This document shows positions 28,122-35,576 of a stretch of DNA of 64,000 nt, one piece after another. The translations under genes and the position numbers were made by a program. Within the stretch, counting starts at the first letter, position 1, and each line of letters opens with the position of its first letter. The notes beneath the pieces are model-generated. The model saw only the letters and a program-made list of their open reading frames with translations. It searched no databases and was not told the origin of the DNA. Origin of the DNA: CAIQPS01 sp964631965 (GTDB lineage: Bacteria > Actinomycetota > Thermoleophilia > RBG-16-64-13); assembly GCA_964631965.1 (NCBI GenBank), contig CAZWAR010000003.1:1-64000 (forward strand). The letters run 5' to 3'.

Positions 28122-29225
28122 ATGCGGCGCAGGAAAGTGCTTCGTTTTCTAGGGATCGCCTTCATCGTGGGGGCCTTTCTCGGGCTGGTTTCGGGGCTCG
28201 CGTTCGGCGGTTCCCAGTCGGAGACGGGTACGCCCCGCGCCGTCCTGCCCACGGGCGACCAATCCAACCCGGTATCGTCGCCCGCTTCCGCCGGTACGCC
28301 ATCCACGTTCACGGGACCGATGACCGCGGCCAAGGCGGAGGCCATGGGGGCGAACGAACTCGGACAGATCCCGGTCCTGTACTACCAGAGGATCGGGGAT
28401 GAGCGGGGTGACGACATCCGCAGCCCCGCAGCCCTGGCCGACGACATCGAACTGCTCGAGTCGGAGGGGTTTCAACCTATCGACCTGCGCGATCTCGCCG
28501 CCGGAAACATCGACATCCCTGCCGGGACCTCCCCGGTCGTGCTCACGTTCGACGACTCCAGCCTGGGGCAGTACAACATCCTCGACGACGGGACCCTCGA
28601 CCCACAGTGCGCGGTGGGAATCCTCCAGGCGGCCGTCGAGTCGGGCGGGTGGGCGCCGAGAGCCACCTTCTACTGTCTCATCGACGTGAAATCCAAAGAC
28701 TACGAGTTGTTCGGCCAGGCCGACCGGCGCCAGGAGAAGCTGCGCAACCTCGTGGACTGGGGCTACGAGATCGGCAGTCACACGTACAGCAACGTCAATC
28801 TCAAGAAGGCCTCCGCCCTCGATGTCCGGAAGGAACTGCAGACATCACAGGAGACTCTGCAGGGGTTGATCGGCAACAACTATCAGGTCACCAGCCTCTC
28901 GGTACCCTCCGGCGACTACCCCGATGACAAAAGCCTGCTCTCGTCCGGGGCCTACGAGGGCAAGACCTACGTGTACACCTCGGCGGTCACCCTCGGCGAG
29001 TCCCTCTCTGTCTCACCCTTCTCCACGCTTTTCGATCCGATGCACATCACCCGGATCACGGTGACGGGTAACAGCCTGCGCGACGCTATCGACGAACTCA
29101 AAGCGCATCCTGAACTGCGGTACATCTCGGATGGGGACCCCACGACCGTATCGGCACCGTCCCAATCGGCCGCAGCTCTGGGCTCGCTCAGCGAGGACCT
29201 GGGCCGGCCTGTGATTCTCTACTGA
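28122..29225 (+). CDS. Membrane-anchored polysaccharide deacetylase-like protein (NodB fold)
   Basis: 367 residues. N-terminal transmembrane anchor or signal (about 7-30), a Ser/Thr-rich linker, then a NodB domain from IPVLYYQRIGD. Motif 1 TFDDSS keeps the catalytic and metal Asp. Motif 2 reads SHTYSN where active enzymes have SH(T/S)xxH, so the second metal His is replaced by Asn. Motif 3 reads SVPSGDY where RxPYG is usual, lacking the Arg. It may be a weak, divergent or non-catalytic member acting on cell-wall or surface glycans. ATG at 28122 has no Shine-Dalgarno; TAGACT lies 9 nt upstream. Confidence 0.8.
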   Translation: MRRRKVLRFLGIAFIVGAFLGLVSGLAFGGSQSETGTPRAVLPTGDQSNPVSSPASAGTPSTFTGPMTAAKAEAMGANELGQIPVLYYQRIGDERGDDIRSPAALADDIELLESEGFQPIDLRDLAAGNIDIPAGTSPVVLTFDDSSLGQYNILDDGTLDPQCAVGILQAAVESGGWAPRATFYCLIDVKSKDYELFGQADRRQEKLRNLVDWGYEIGSHTYSNVNLKKASALDVRKELQTSQETLQGLIGNNYQVTSLSVPSGDYPDDKSLLSSGAYEGKTYVYTSAVTLGESLSVSPFSTLFDPMHITRITVTGNSLRDAIDELKAHPELRYISDGDPTTVSAPSQSAAALGSLSEDLGRPVILY

Positions 29226-29267
29226 TCGAGTCGCGTCCGCCTGCGGCGCGCGAGGCAGCGTCCGGTC

Positions 29268-29486
29268 TCACCCGGCCCTGAGGCTCACGCCTTCCCCGCC
29301 CTCAACGACCTCGGAACTCCCTCCGCAGAGACCGCAGGTGACGCGCTCCCCGCTCCAGATGCCCGCTCGCAGGTGCAGCAGCACGTGACAGTAAGGACAG
29401 GGAGTGTCCAGATCGGGCTCTTCGTTCTGGAGGGCCACCTTTTCGTCCACGATCTCCCATAAGGGATCGAACTTCTTCTTTGCCAC
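29268..29486 (-). CDS. Small zinc-ribbon protein, function unknown
   Basis: 72 residues starting MAKKKFDPLWEIV. Two cysteine pairs, CPYC and CGLC, about 22 residues apart can form a zinc ribbon. GTG at 29486 with GGAGGAG upstream. It is convergent with the deacetylase-like gene and divergent from lipB across 59 bp. Such proteins could bind nucleic acid or proteins; nothing more specific can be said. Confidence 0.75.
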   Translation of the reverse strand: MAKKKFDPLWEIVDEKVALQNEEPDLDTPCPYCHVLLHLRAGIWSGERVTCGLCGGSSEVVEGGEGVSLRAG

Positions 29487-29505
29487 CGCTCCTCCAGGTC
29501 TCGAG

Positions 29506-29523
29506 GGACCGATATCTCGGTCC
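29506..29523. promoter_or_regulatory. Inverted repeat in the lipB / zinc-ribbon divergent gap
   Basis: GGACCGA-TATC-TCGGTCC, a perfect 7-bp inverted repeat with a 4-nt centre, immediately upstream of the lipB -10 (29533-29538), in the -35 region. Candidate operator; it could also be a hairpin in the leader of the minus-strand gene. Confidence 0.45.
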
Positions 29524-29532
29524 TGCGTACGG

Positions 29533-29538
29533 TATCTT
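29533..29538 (+). promoter_or_regulatory. -10 box of a probable leaderless promoter (lipB)
   Basis: TATCTT followed by exactly 7 nt and then the ATG of lipB at 29546. No Shine-Dalgarno, no clear -35. Confidence 0.5.
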
Positions 29539-29545
29539 TCCTGAG

Positions 29546-30265
29546 ATGGAACGAGTCTCTCACATCGCAGGCCGGCGCCTCAAGCCGCCGATCCCCGAGT
29601 ACCAGGTCTTCGACCTCGGCGTAGCCCCCTACCAGCCGGTTCAAGCGCTCCAGAACCGGCTGCGGGCGGCCGTGATCGCCGGCCAGATCCCCGGGGTCCT
29701 TCTCCTCCTGGAGCACGAGCCGGTGATCACGATGGGTAGCCGCGCCGGGCTCCAGGACCTCCGCGGGTCCTGCGGCGTCCCCGTCGCCGAATCTGAGCGA
29801 GGCGGGCAGGCGACCCTTCATGCCCCCGGACAGCTCGTGAGCTACCCGATCGTCCCTATCCCAGGGCGCGACCTCAGCACTTACGTCAGGGGGCTCGAAG
29901 AGGCGAATATCCTTGTTCTCAAACGGTTCGGGGTCGCCTCCGAACGCCGCCCCGGCCGTCCGGGGCTCTACGTGCAGGGCGACAAGATCTCGTCTGTGGG
30001 TCTGCGCTGCCAGAGGTGGGTCGCCAGTCACGGCACCTCTCTCAACGTAACCATCGACCTTTCCCTTTTCTCAACCGTCGTTTCGTGTGGAGAGCCGGAC
30101 CTCGGGCAGGTCAGCATCGAAAGCTTGACTGGAGCCCGCCCCGCGATTGCAGCGGTCAAGCTGGCGTACATACACGCAGTCATACAGGTATTCGGGTGGC
30201 GGCTCTCGCCCCTTCGAGCCGCGCCCTACGGTGAGGTTGAGGCTCAGCTCGGATTGAACGGGTGA
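29546..30265 (+). CDS. lipB: Lipoyl(octanoyl) transferase
   Basis: 239 residues from ATG at 29546. Moves octanoate from octanoyl-ACP to the lipoyl domains of 2-oxoacid dehydrogenases or GcvH. Seen: RGGQATLHAPGQLVSYPI-type signature (SERGGQATLHAPGQ), the acyl-binding Lys in GDKISSVGLR, and the catalytic Cys in FSTVVSCGEPDLGQVS. Usual family length is 210-250. The upstream ATG at 29480 would overlap the divergent gene and is rejected. Confidence 0.92.
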   Translation: MERVSHIAGRRLKPPIPEYQVFDLGVAPYQPVQALQNRLRAAVIAGQIPGVLLLLEHEPVITMGSRAGLQDLRGSCGVPVAESERGGQATLHAPGQLVSYPIVPIPGRDLSTYVRGLEEANILVLKRFGVASERRPGRPGLYVQGDKISSVGLRCQRWVASHGTSLNVTIDLSLFSTVVSCGEPDLGQVSIESLTGARPAIAAVKLAYIHAVIQVFGWRLSPLRAAPYGEVEAQLGLNG

Positions 30266-30294
30266 GTCGACCTCAGACGGAAAGTCCTAAGTAG

Positions 30295-30367
30295 TGCCCA
30301 CGGCAGGATTCGAACCTGCGACACCTGGCTCCGGAGGCCAGTGCTCTATCCCCTGAGCTACGTGGGC
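30295..30367 (-). tRNA. tRNA-Arg (anticodon CCG)
   Basis: A complete cloverleaf on the minus strand: acceptor stem GCCCACG/CGTGGGC, D-arm GCTCAGGGGATAGAGC, anticodon arm CTGGC-CTCCGGA-GCCAG giving anticodon CCG (reads CGG), variable GTGTC and T-arm GCAGG-TTCGAAT-CCTGC. Discriminator A; the CCA end is not encoded. It lies between lipB and RNase Z. Confidence 0.97.
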
Positions 30368-30410
30368 ATTATTGGAGAGTCGACCGGCGCGCAGCGTCGA
30401 CGGAGCGCCA

Positions 30411-31346
30411 TTATACCCGTTCGAGCCGGGCCGTGCCTTTGTCGGGATATGGCACCACCATGACGTCAAGATCGCGGGGAACGATGGTCGACCGGAACAC
30501 ACGCCGTGCCTCGTCTCGGAGTTCCCTCCACCCGTGCCGCGAACTGAGGTGGGTAAGCACCAAGGTGTCCACACCGGCCGCACGTGCGACTTCTGCCGCT
30601 TCCCTAGCCGTCGAGTGACCTGTCTCGAGCGCGCGTTCCTTCTCTGTGTCGGAGAAGGTGGAGTCATGCACGAGCACCGCCCCACCACGCGCCAGTTCCA
30701 TCACCCCTTCGGCCGGTCTGGTATCTCCGGTTATCACGATCTTCCTTCCAGGGCGGGCTTCGTCCACGATGTCGGTGGGCCGCACGACCCGTCCGTTCTC
30801 CGTCGTGACTGTCTCGCCTCTCTGAAGCTTGCCGAAGTCCGGCCCCGGGGTGATACCGAGCTCGACTGCACGCTCAGGGTGGAACATCCCAACCCTCGGT
30901 CTCTCCTCGAGGCACCAAGCCAGCCCGGGGAGACTGTGCTGGGTGCGTGCCGCCTTGACCACGTATTCGGGCATCTCGTAGACCGTACCCGGCCGAGCCT
31001 CTTCCACCAGAAACGGGAACCGGGGTCGGCCTATGATCCCCTCCACCTCGCGGAGCAGCTCATAGAGCCCCTCGGGTCCGAAGAGTTGCATCGGCTCCTC
31101 GCGCCCACCGAGGCTGAGGGTCTTGAGGAAGCCGGGCAGGCCCAGGTAGTGGTCTCCGTGCAGGTGCGTGATGAGGATGGTATCGATGTGCGCCAGCCCC
31201 ACCGACCGCATCAGCTGGCGCTGTGTTCCTTCCCCACAATCCACGAGGATCCGCTCCCCGCCGCGGATGATGAGGGTAGCCGGCGATCCCCTGTCGACCG
31301 TGGGGGTCGCTCCGGCAGTGCCGAGAAAGACGAGATGGAGATCCAC
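30411..31346 (-). CDS. rnz: Ribonuclease Z
   Basis: 311 residues. Metallo-beta-lactamase fold tRNA 3' processing endonuclease. Seen: GTAGATPTVDRG near the N-terminus, HLHGDH (61-66), HSLPGLAW for the substrate loop, TGDTRPA and a C-terminal HLSSRHG. Start is GTG at 31346 with AGGAG upstream. It is next to a tRNA gene whose CCA is not encoded, a substrate type that needs RNase Z. Confidence 0.95.
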   Translation of the reverse strand: MDLHLVFLGTAGATPTVDRGSPATLIIRGGERILVDCGEGTQRQLMRSVGLAHIDTILITHLHGDHYLGLPGFLKTLSLGGREEPMQLFGPEGLYELLREVEGIIGRPRFPFLVEEARPGTVYEMPEYVVKAARTQHSLPGLAWCLEERPRVGMFHPERAVELGITPGPDFGKLQRGETVTTENGRVVRPTDIVDEARPGRKIVITGDTRPAEGVMELARGGAVLVHDSTFSDTEKERALETGHSTAREAAEVARAAGVDTLVLTHLSSRHGWRELRDEARRVFRSTIVPRDLDVMVVPYPDKGTARLERV

Positions 31347-31357
31347 AAAGTCTCCTG

Positions 31358-31807
31358 TCAGTCTTGGGGTTGAGGCTCGGGCGGGAGGTTCGTTGTGAAC
31401 CTGATCCTATCCTCGGGAGTGCCCGTGGGCTGGTGAAAGAAGGTGGGATTGCTGCAGGCAGCGCTCGCTGCCCCCGGGTACGCCTGTTCCACCCACACCT
31501 TGCACTGTTTGCGCGGCGAGCGATTGAGCTTGATGGCCCCGTACGTATCGACCCCCCGCGCACGGCCGCGGCGGTTCTCGAACGCCGAGAGGTCGAATTC
31601 GGGCGCAAAGACCTTGTGCAGGCAGCCGAACATCCTGGTCTCGTCGTCGTCATACACGTAGACCGAGGAGCAACCGGAATCGAGGCAATGCTGGGGCGAG
31701 ACGACCCTCTCACAGATGACCTCGCACTCCCGGCACTCCAAACGGGTACGCTGCAGCCGGCGTCTCCATGCTCCAAGCCTGCTAGAGATGCGGGAATGTC
31801 TCTCCAT
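31358..31807 (-). CDS. Cysteine-rich protein of unknown function
   Basis: 149 residues with eight or more cysteines. A basic N-terminus (1-22) precedes LECRECEVICERV (CxxCxxxC), then CLDSGCSS and FGCLHKVF, QCKVW and AACSNP. The middle VYVYDDDETRMFGCLHKVFAPEFDLSAFE looks like a compact folded domain. The tail is Pro/Gln-rich. I do not recognise the family. Cysteine spacing suggests a metal or Fe-S site or disulfides. Its ATG is exactly 7 nt after TATACT with no Shine-Dalgarno. It ends 11 nt before rnz, so the two may share a transcript. Confidence 0.75.
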   Translation of the reverse strand: MERHSRISSRLGAWRRRLQRTRLECRECEVICERVVSPQHCLDSGCSSVYVYDDDETRMFGCLHKVFAPEFDLSAFENRRGRARGVDTYGAIKLNRSPRKQCKVWVEQAYPGAASAACSNPTFFHQPTGTPEDRIRFTTNLPPEPQPQD

Positions 31808-31814
31808 GGGCGTG

Positions 31815-31820
31815 AGTATA
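31815..31820 (-). promoter_or_regulatory. -10 box of a probable leaderless promoter (cysteine-rich gene)
   Basis: TATACT on the minus strand, followed by 7 nt and the ATG at 31807. Same geometry as at lipB and ade. No Shine-Dalgarno. Confidence 0.55.
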
Positions 31821-31870
31821 CCCGCCGTGAGCCCGCAGGGGCCGAGTTCGGCGCGGCCATCCGCTCGGCC

Positions 31871-32872
31871 TCATTCGACGGCCTCACGGCGCGTACCGGG
31901 TACCAGCCTCGTGCGCACCAGGGATCGGTCGGTGGCCCAGCGAAGCACTGCAGGTGAGAACGTCACTCCGCCGTCGACCCCCATGTCAACAGTTCGCGTG
32001 GCGAACACGGCCCCATGCAGCCTCGTCCCCTCCAGGAACACAGCTCCCCCGTCAGCGACGATGACCCCGTACACGTCCCCGCGTTCGCTCGCATCCACCG
32101 ATGCCCCACCGATGACCACGAACAGAGCCGGCATGGTCGCCTCGTTCCCCCAATCGGCCGGTATGGAGGTGGTCCCGGACCGGCGATCAAAGATTATGAC
32201 CTGCGGACCCGGTGCCAGACCGTCCCGGGCGGGGAGACCGTCTGCACCGACAGCCGGCGCGGAGTCCATGCAAAAACGCCGCCAGCCGTCATCGAGGCCC
32301 CACGAACGCCCTAGCCCACTCAGGCTGACACCTGGACCGAGAAGTGGTGACGGTGAAGCCATCCTCACAAGTCCGGTCGGCTGAAGGCCTACGGCCTCCT
32401 CGGTCTGCAACCAGGCATTCGCCCGCCCGGACGCCCAGGTGACCTGATCGGCCACCAAGCCGACGAAAGGCAAATCGAATCCGTCGCTTCCGCGCTCGAT
32501 CCATGCAGACACCTCGACCGGCAACACCGACGTCTCATGCGCCGCGGTGACCTCGAGTAGCAGGTCCGGGCTCCCCGTCCCCGCGGCGACACTCGCCCAC
32601 ACCCCCGCCGGCCAGCCGTCGCGAGCGTCAAGTCGCCGCTCGAACGTACTCCAAGAACCGAGCAGGTCGTCGCGCACCCATGCCAGTGCGCTATCGTTCT
32701 CTTCCATCAACAGCCGTCCCCTGGCCTCGGCTTCGTTGCCGCTGTCGAGACACACCGCCACAGCGGCCACCACCTGGACCAGCACCGCTACCCCCAGGCA
32801 GACGAACAACACCAACAGGAGAATGGACCCCTCCTCGCGGGCAGACGCGGGCCGCCCGGAGAGGCCGCTCAC
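31871..32872 (-). CDS. PilX-like minor pilus assembly protein
   Basis: 333 residues from GTG at 32872, whose GTGA overlaps the stop of the preceding prepilin gene. A short polar N-terminus (GLSGRPASAREEGS) is followed by a hydrophobic helix (ILLLVLFVCLGVAVLVQVVAA, about 15-36), as in PilX/GspK-type proteins that lack a strict type III cleavage motif. The remainder is a secreted beta-rich domain ending in GGVTFSPAVL. Last gene of a four-gene minor-pilin operon. Role in pilus initiation or tip structure is inferred from position and architecture. Confidence 0.7.
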   Translation of the reverse strand: MSGLSGRPASAREEGSILLLVLFVCLGVAVLVQVVAAVAVCLDSGNEAEARGRLLMEENDSALAWVRDDLLGSWSTFERRLDARDGWPAGVWASVAAGTGSPDLLLEVTAAHETSVLPVEVSAWIERGSDGFDLPFVGLVADQVTWASGRANAWLQTEEAVGLQPTGLVRMASPSPLLGPGVSLSGLGRSWGLDDGWRRFCMDSAPAVGADGLPARDGLAPGPQVIIFDRRSGTTSIPADWGNEATMPALFVVIGGASVDASERGDVYGVIVADGGAVFLEGTRLHGAVFATRTVDMGVDGGVTFSPAVLRWATDRSLVRTRLVPGTRREAVE

Positions 32873-33531
32873 CGACCCACCTCGGTTGAAGCCACCATTT
32901 CCGGCCGACCAGGACCACGATCGGCTCGGCCGACCAGATGAATGAAAACCGTGTCGAGCTGACAAAGCGTAGTGGCCGGCATCGCGTCGCATTCTTGCCC
33001 GAGGCAAACGAAAGAGAACCTCGAGCTGGTGGTGTCCACGTCCTCCAGCATGGTCTTGCTGTCGCGATAGAGGGCGTGAGGGAAGACCTCGGGCATGAGA
33101 GCCGGACAGAAGCCCCAGCGACGCATGAGCGTCCCCCCTATCAACTCCCATTCGACTATGGTCGACACTCCCGAATCAGACAACCGGAGCAACACGAGCT
33201 GGGATGGCGTGGCCTGCAGAACCAGCCCGTCGACTTGGAAGGCGCAGCCGGAAGCGGTGGAGAGCCGCACATCCTGCTCGAGCCTCGCCACCGCCACCCG
33301 CCCCTGCGCGACCCACACCGCGTTGTCTCCCTCGACTGCCGCTAAGGACTCCAACGACACCCAGATGGGTGCCACTGCGAGTGCCAGACACAGGGCAAGA
33401 GCAAGGCCGAGGAGCACCTCTATGAGCGAATAACCCTCCGAGCCGGCGGCTCCGACCCCCCTCCTCTCGGGCCGGCACGCCCCCCGCATGCTCCTGACCC
33501 ACCGGTCGAGGCGTACCGTCCGAGACCTCAT
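32869..33531 (-). CDS. Type IV prepilin-like minor pilin
   Basis: 220 residues from ATG at 33531. Class III signal: a positively charged leader followed by SEG^YSLIEVLLGLALALCLA, with Glu at position +5 and a hydrophobic helix. The globular domain has four or more cysteines. Prepilin peptidase should cut after Gly and methylate the new N-terminus. The start has only a weak ribosome binding site; an internal Met (33492) is an alternative. Overlaps the next gene by 4 nt. Confidence 0.78.
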   Translation of the reverse strand: MRSRTVRLDRWVRSMRGACRPERRGVGAAGSEGYSLIEVLLGLALALCLALAVAPIWVSLESLAAVEGDNAVWVAQGRVAVARLEQDVRLSTASGCAFQVDGLVLQATPSQLVLLRLSDSGVSTIVEWELIGGTLMRRWGFCPALMPEVFPHALYRDSKTMLEDVDTTSSRFSFVCLGQECDAMPATTLCQLDTVFIHLVGRADRGPGRPEMVASTEVGR

Positions 33532-33538
33532 AACCCGT

Positions 33539-34297
33539 CTAGAAGTAGAGGTCGACACCCCGCCCCTCCTCCATCCACCACCATTGCCATTGACCGCCGA
33601 GCGCCGCCCCGGCCCAGCCTGACACCGGCGGATCCGCGGTGAAGACCAAGCCTGGCGGATGCGCCATGACCGGCTCCGATCCCCAGGAGACGTGCATGGC
33701 GGACGTGCCCGCCTGGGGGCGATGGACCACCACGGCCGGACTGAACGAGGGCAACCCTGCCGAGACGTTCGCTGCCGGTGGGCCTCCGGTGGGAGCGGGG
33801 ACGACCGACCGCCGGGGCGGCCCCCAGATTCCATCGCCGGTTCGGACCCGGGCGATCACTTCGTCGCCTTCGAGCCCTGTCCACTTCCAAGGTTCTATCC
33901 GCGTCTCTCCAGGCAGGTCGGGTTCGGCGCTCGCGTCGAGCACGGGCGTCTCCAGGAGGAGGAGCCCGTCCGCCCATATGCCCAGCGTGGCCTCCGATGT
34001 CGACGAACACGCCCCGGGCGCGGTGCTCACATGTAGAACCGGCCCCGGACCCCACCAAGCCCCAGCCACTCTGGGGCCCCACTCCCAGGCCGCGGCCGTA
34101 GCGGGTGCCCAGGCCGCGGACTGAGCGCCGGCAGCCTGTCTCGCCAATCGAGACCGTTCGACCACACCGGCGAACGCTGTGAAGAGAGGAACCACCAGGA
34201 TCCCTACGAGCGCAACGGCCGCGATGACCTCCAAGAGTATGAAGCCGTCTCGCAACCGCAGGAGGCGTCGCAGGGTGCGCGCTCGCCTCCTTTTCAC
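33539..34297 (-). CDS. Type IV prepilin-like minor pilin
   Basis: 252 residues from GTG at 34297, overlapping the previous stop as GTGA. Arg-rich leader (VKRRRARTLRRLLRLRDG) followed by ^FILLEVIAAVALVGILVVP, with Glu at +5. The globular domain is Trp- and Pro-rich (for example QWQWWWMEEG at the end) and not recognised. Likely PilV/GspI- or PilW-type minor pilin by position. Confidence 0.78.
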   Translation of the reverse strand: MKRRRARTLRRLLRLRDGFILLEVIAAVALVGILVVPLFTAFAGVVERSRLARQAAGAQSAAWAPATAAAWEWGPRVAGAWWGPGPVLHVSTAPGACSSTSEATLGIWADGLLLLETPVLDASAEPDLPGETRIEPWKWTGLEGDEVIARVRTGDGIWGPPRRSVVPAPTGGPPAANVSAGLPSFSPAVVVHRPQAGTSAMHVSWGSEPVMAHPPGLVFTADPPVSGWAGAALGGQWQWWWMEEGRGVDLYF

Positions 34298-34824
34298 TGC
34301 GCCGCCTCCTCGCAAGACCTCCTGGTGAGGCCACTCTCCAGACGCACCGTGACCCGGTAGTCGTCGCCCGGAGCTTTGAAGTAGACGGAGCCGGCCGCAT
34401 TGGGATGACCGGAGAGAGCGGCAAAGACGACGATCACCCCCTGGGCGGTCCGCCAGCGGGGAACGTTTGCGACCTCGGCCACTGGGGGAACGGCGCTCCC
34501 GAGGTCCCAGCTGCTGCCACCCGGGTCCGCCGCTACGGCCAGGCCGGCGGGTGACGATTCGAGGACTTCATTCGTCCCCTGCCACACTGCTCCGGTTTGG
34601 GCGCACGCTGCCGCCACCTGCCATATCTGGGCTCCGCCCCTTGCCTCCACCGTCTCGATACCCCGGGGCAGCAGCACCAGCCCGATTGCGAGACAGATCC
34701 CCAGTAGTACGAGGACGACCAGCAGCTCGACGAGCGAGTGCCCCGATTGTCCGGAAACTACCGGGTGGGCGGAGGCTGGATGAGCGGCCCGCGAGCGAAG
34801 CCTTGAGTGCGTCCCACTTTGCAT
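34294..34824 (-). CDS. Type IV prepilin-like protein (GspH/FimT type)
   Basis: 176 residues. Leader ending SGQSG, then ^HSLVELLVVLVLLGICLAIGLVLLP with Glu at +5. Size and the central WQVAAACAQTG segment resemble GspH/FimT minor pilins. The first residue of the mature protein would be His, unusual (Phe is normal). First gene of the 34.8-31.9 kb minor-pilin operon, with a possible sigma-28 promoter just upstream. Confidence 0.78.
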   Translation of the reverse strand: MQSGTHSRLRSRAAHPASAHPVVSGQSGHSLVELLVVLVLLGICLAIGLVLLPRGIETVEARGGAQIWQVAAACAQTGAVWQGTNEVLESSPAGLAVAADPGGSSWDLGSAVPPVAEVANVPRWRTAQGVIVVFAALSGHPNAAGSVYFKAPGDDYRVTVRLESGLTRRSCEEAAQ

Positions 34825-34841
34825 GGGCCAAGGCTACTGGG

Positions 34842-34869
34842 GGTTCGGCCGATCAGAGATCGGACCTTA
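34842..34869 (-). promoter_or_regulatory. Weak sigma-28-like promoter before the minus-strand minor-pilin operon
   Basis: TAAG (34869-34866), 16 nt, GCCGAACC (34849-34842). It matches TAAA-N16-GCCGATAC at 3 of 4 and 6 of 8 positions, with the same spacing as the two stronger copies near the major pilin. The predicted start lies about 11 nt before the first prepilin codon. The rest of the 34825-34996 gap holds nothing else I recognise. Confidence 0.35.
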
Positions 34870-34996
34870 GTCTGGCGCTGGCGGAGGAGGCACGTGAGGC
34901 CGGCGGCGCTCGCACGAGCGCCCGGCCTGCCGAACGAGCAGACCAGGGCGGACCCGGCCTCCGCCTTCTCCGACAATACTCAGAATCTGCGGTCGG

Positions 34997-35542
34997 CTAC
35001 CAGCCTAGTCCCGCAGTCCCCTCGATGACCTTCACCTTCACGTAGCCGCTCTCAGAAACGTTCAGCGCGTTGACCTGGATGCCGAACATGTTACCGCTCT
35101 CGCTCTTGCACGCCAGGTCGACGATATCCCCCGACTCTGGGTAGTACTCCACCTGGTTTGCCGCCGCGTCGGCGGTTAGCGCGTCGCTTATCCAGGCCGG
35201 TTCCGTGCTCACCAGATCATCGTCGGCCCGAATGAAATCGATACTCGGCTCGATGGCGTGAAGATCGTCCGCTTCGATCAGTGTGTAGTCGTTTGTATCG
35301 ACGAAAGCGCCCTGGATCGCGGTGAGAGAGTTTCGAACCAGCGAGTAGGCCGCTGCGTCCTGGGCGTGCTGGCGCTGCCCCATGAAGGTGGGGATGGCAA
35401 TGGTGGCCAACACGGCGATGATGATGATGACGACCAGCAGTTCGATGAGCGTGAACCCGGCCGCGGCGTGACTCCCGACTCGGAGACTCCGCAGCATCCG
35501 CTGCCAGCGCCTGTTCCACATTATCTTCTCGATGGTCTTCAT
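34997..35542 (-). CDS. pilA: Type IV major-pilin-like protein (PilA paralogue)
   Basis: 181 residues. Leader of 28 residues ending HAAAG, then ^FTLIELLVVIIIIAVLATIAIPTF, Glu at +5. The globular part shares FMGQRQHAQDAAAYSLVRNSLTAI..AFVDTNDYT, AIEPSIDFI and KSESGNMFGI with the second pilin at 36356, so the two are paralogues. AGGAGG precedes the ATG, set between GCCGC and GCGGC. It follows the TPR lipoprotein by 34 nt. Confidence 0.9.
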   Translation of the reverse strand: MKTIEKIMWNRRWQRMLRSLRVGSHAAAGFTLIELLVVIIIIAVLATIAIPTFMGQRQHAQDAAAYSLVRNSLTAIQGAFVDTNDYTLIEADDLHAIEPSIDFIRADDDLVSTEPAWISDALTADAAANQVEYYPESGDIVDLACKSESGNMFGIQVNALNVSESGYVKVKVIEGTAGLGW

Positions 35543-35576
35543 GAGCCGCGCCCTCCTTCTGCGGCTTGATAGTATG

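Noticed and set aside
30287..30688. 133-codon minus-strand frame over tRNA-Arg and the end of rnz
   Set aside because: It runs through a tRNA gene and a different frame of rnz, so it is not a gene.
34900..34990. GC-rich repeats between the minor-pilin operon and the PilA paralogue
   Set aside because: Only short, imperfect complementarities; no convincing terminator or repeat family.
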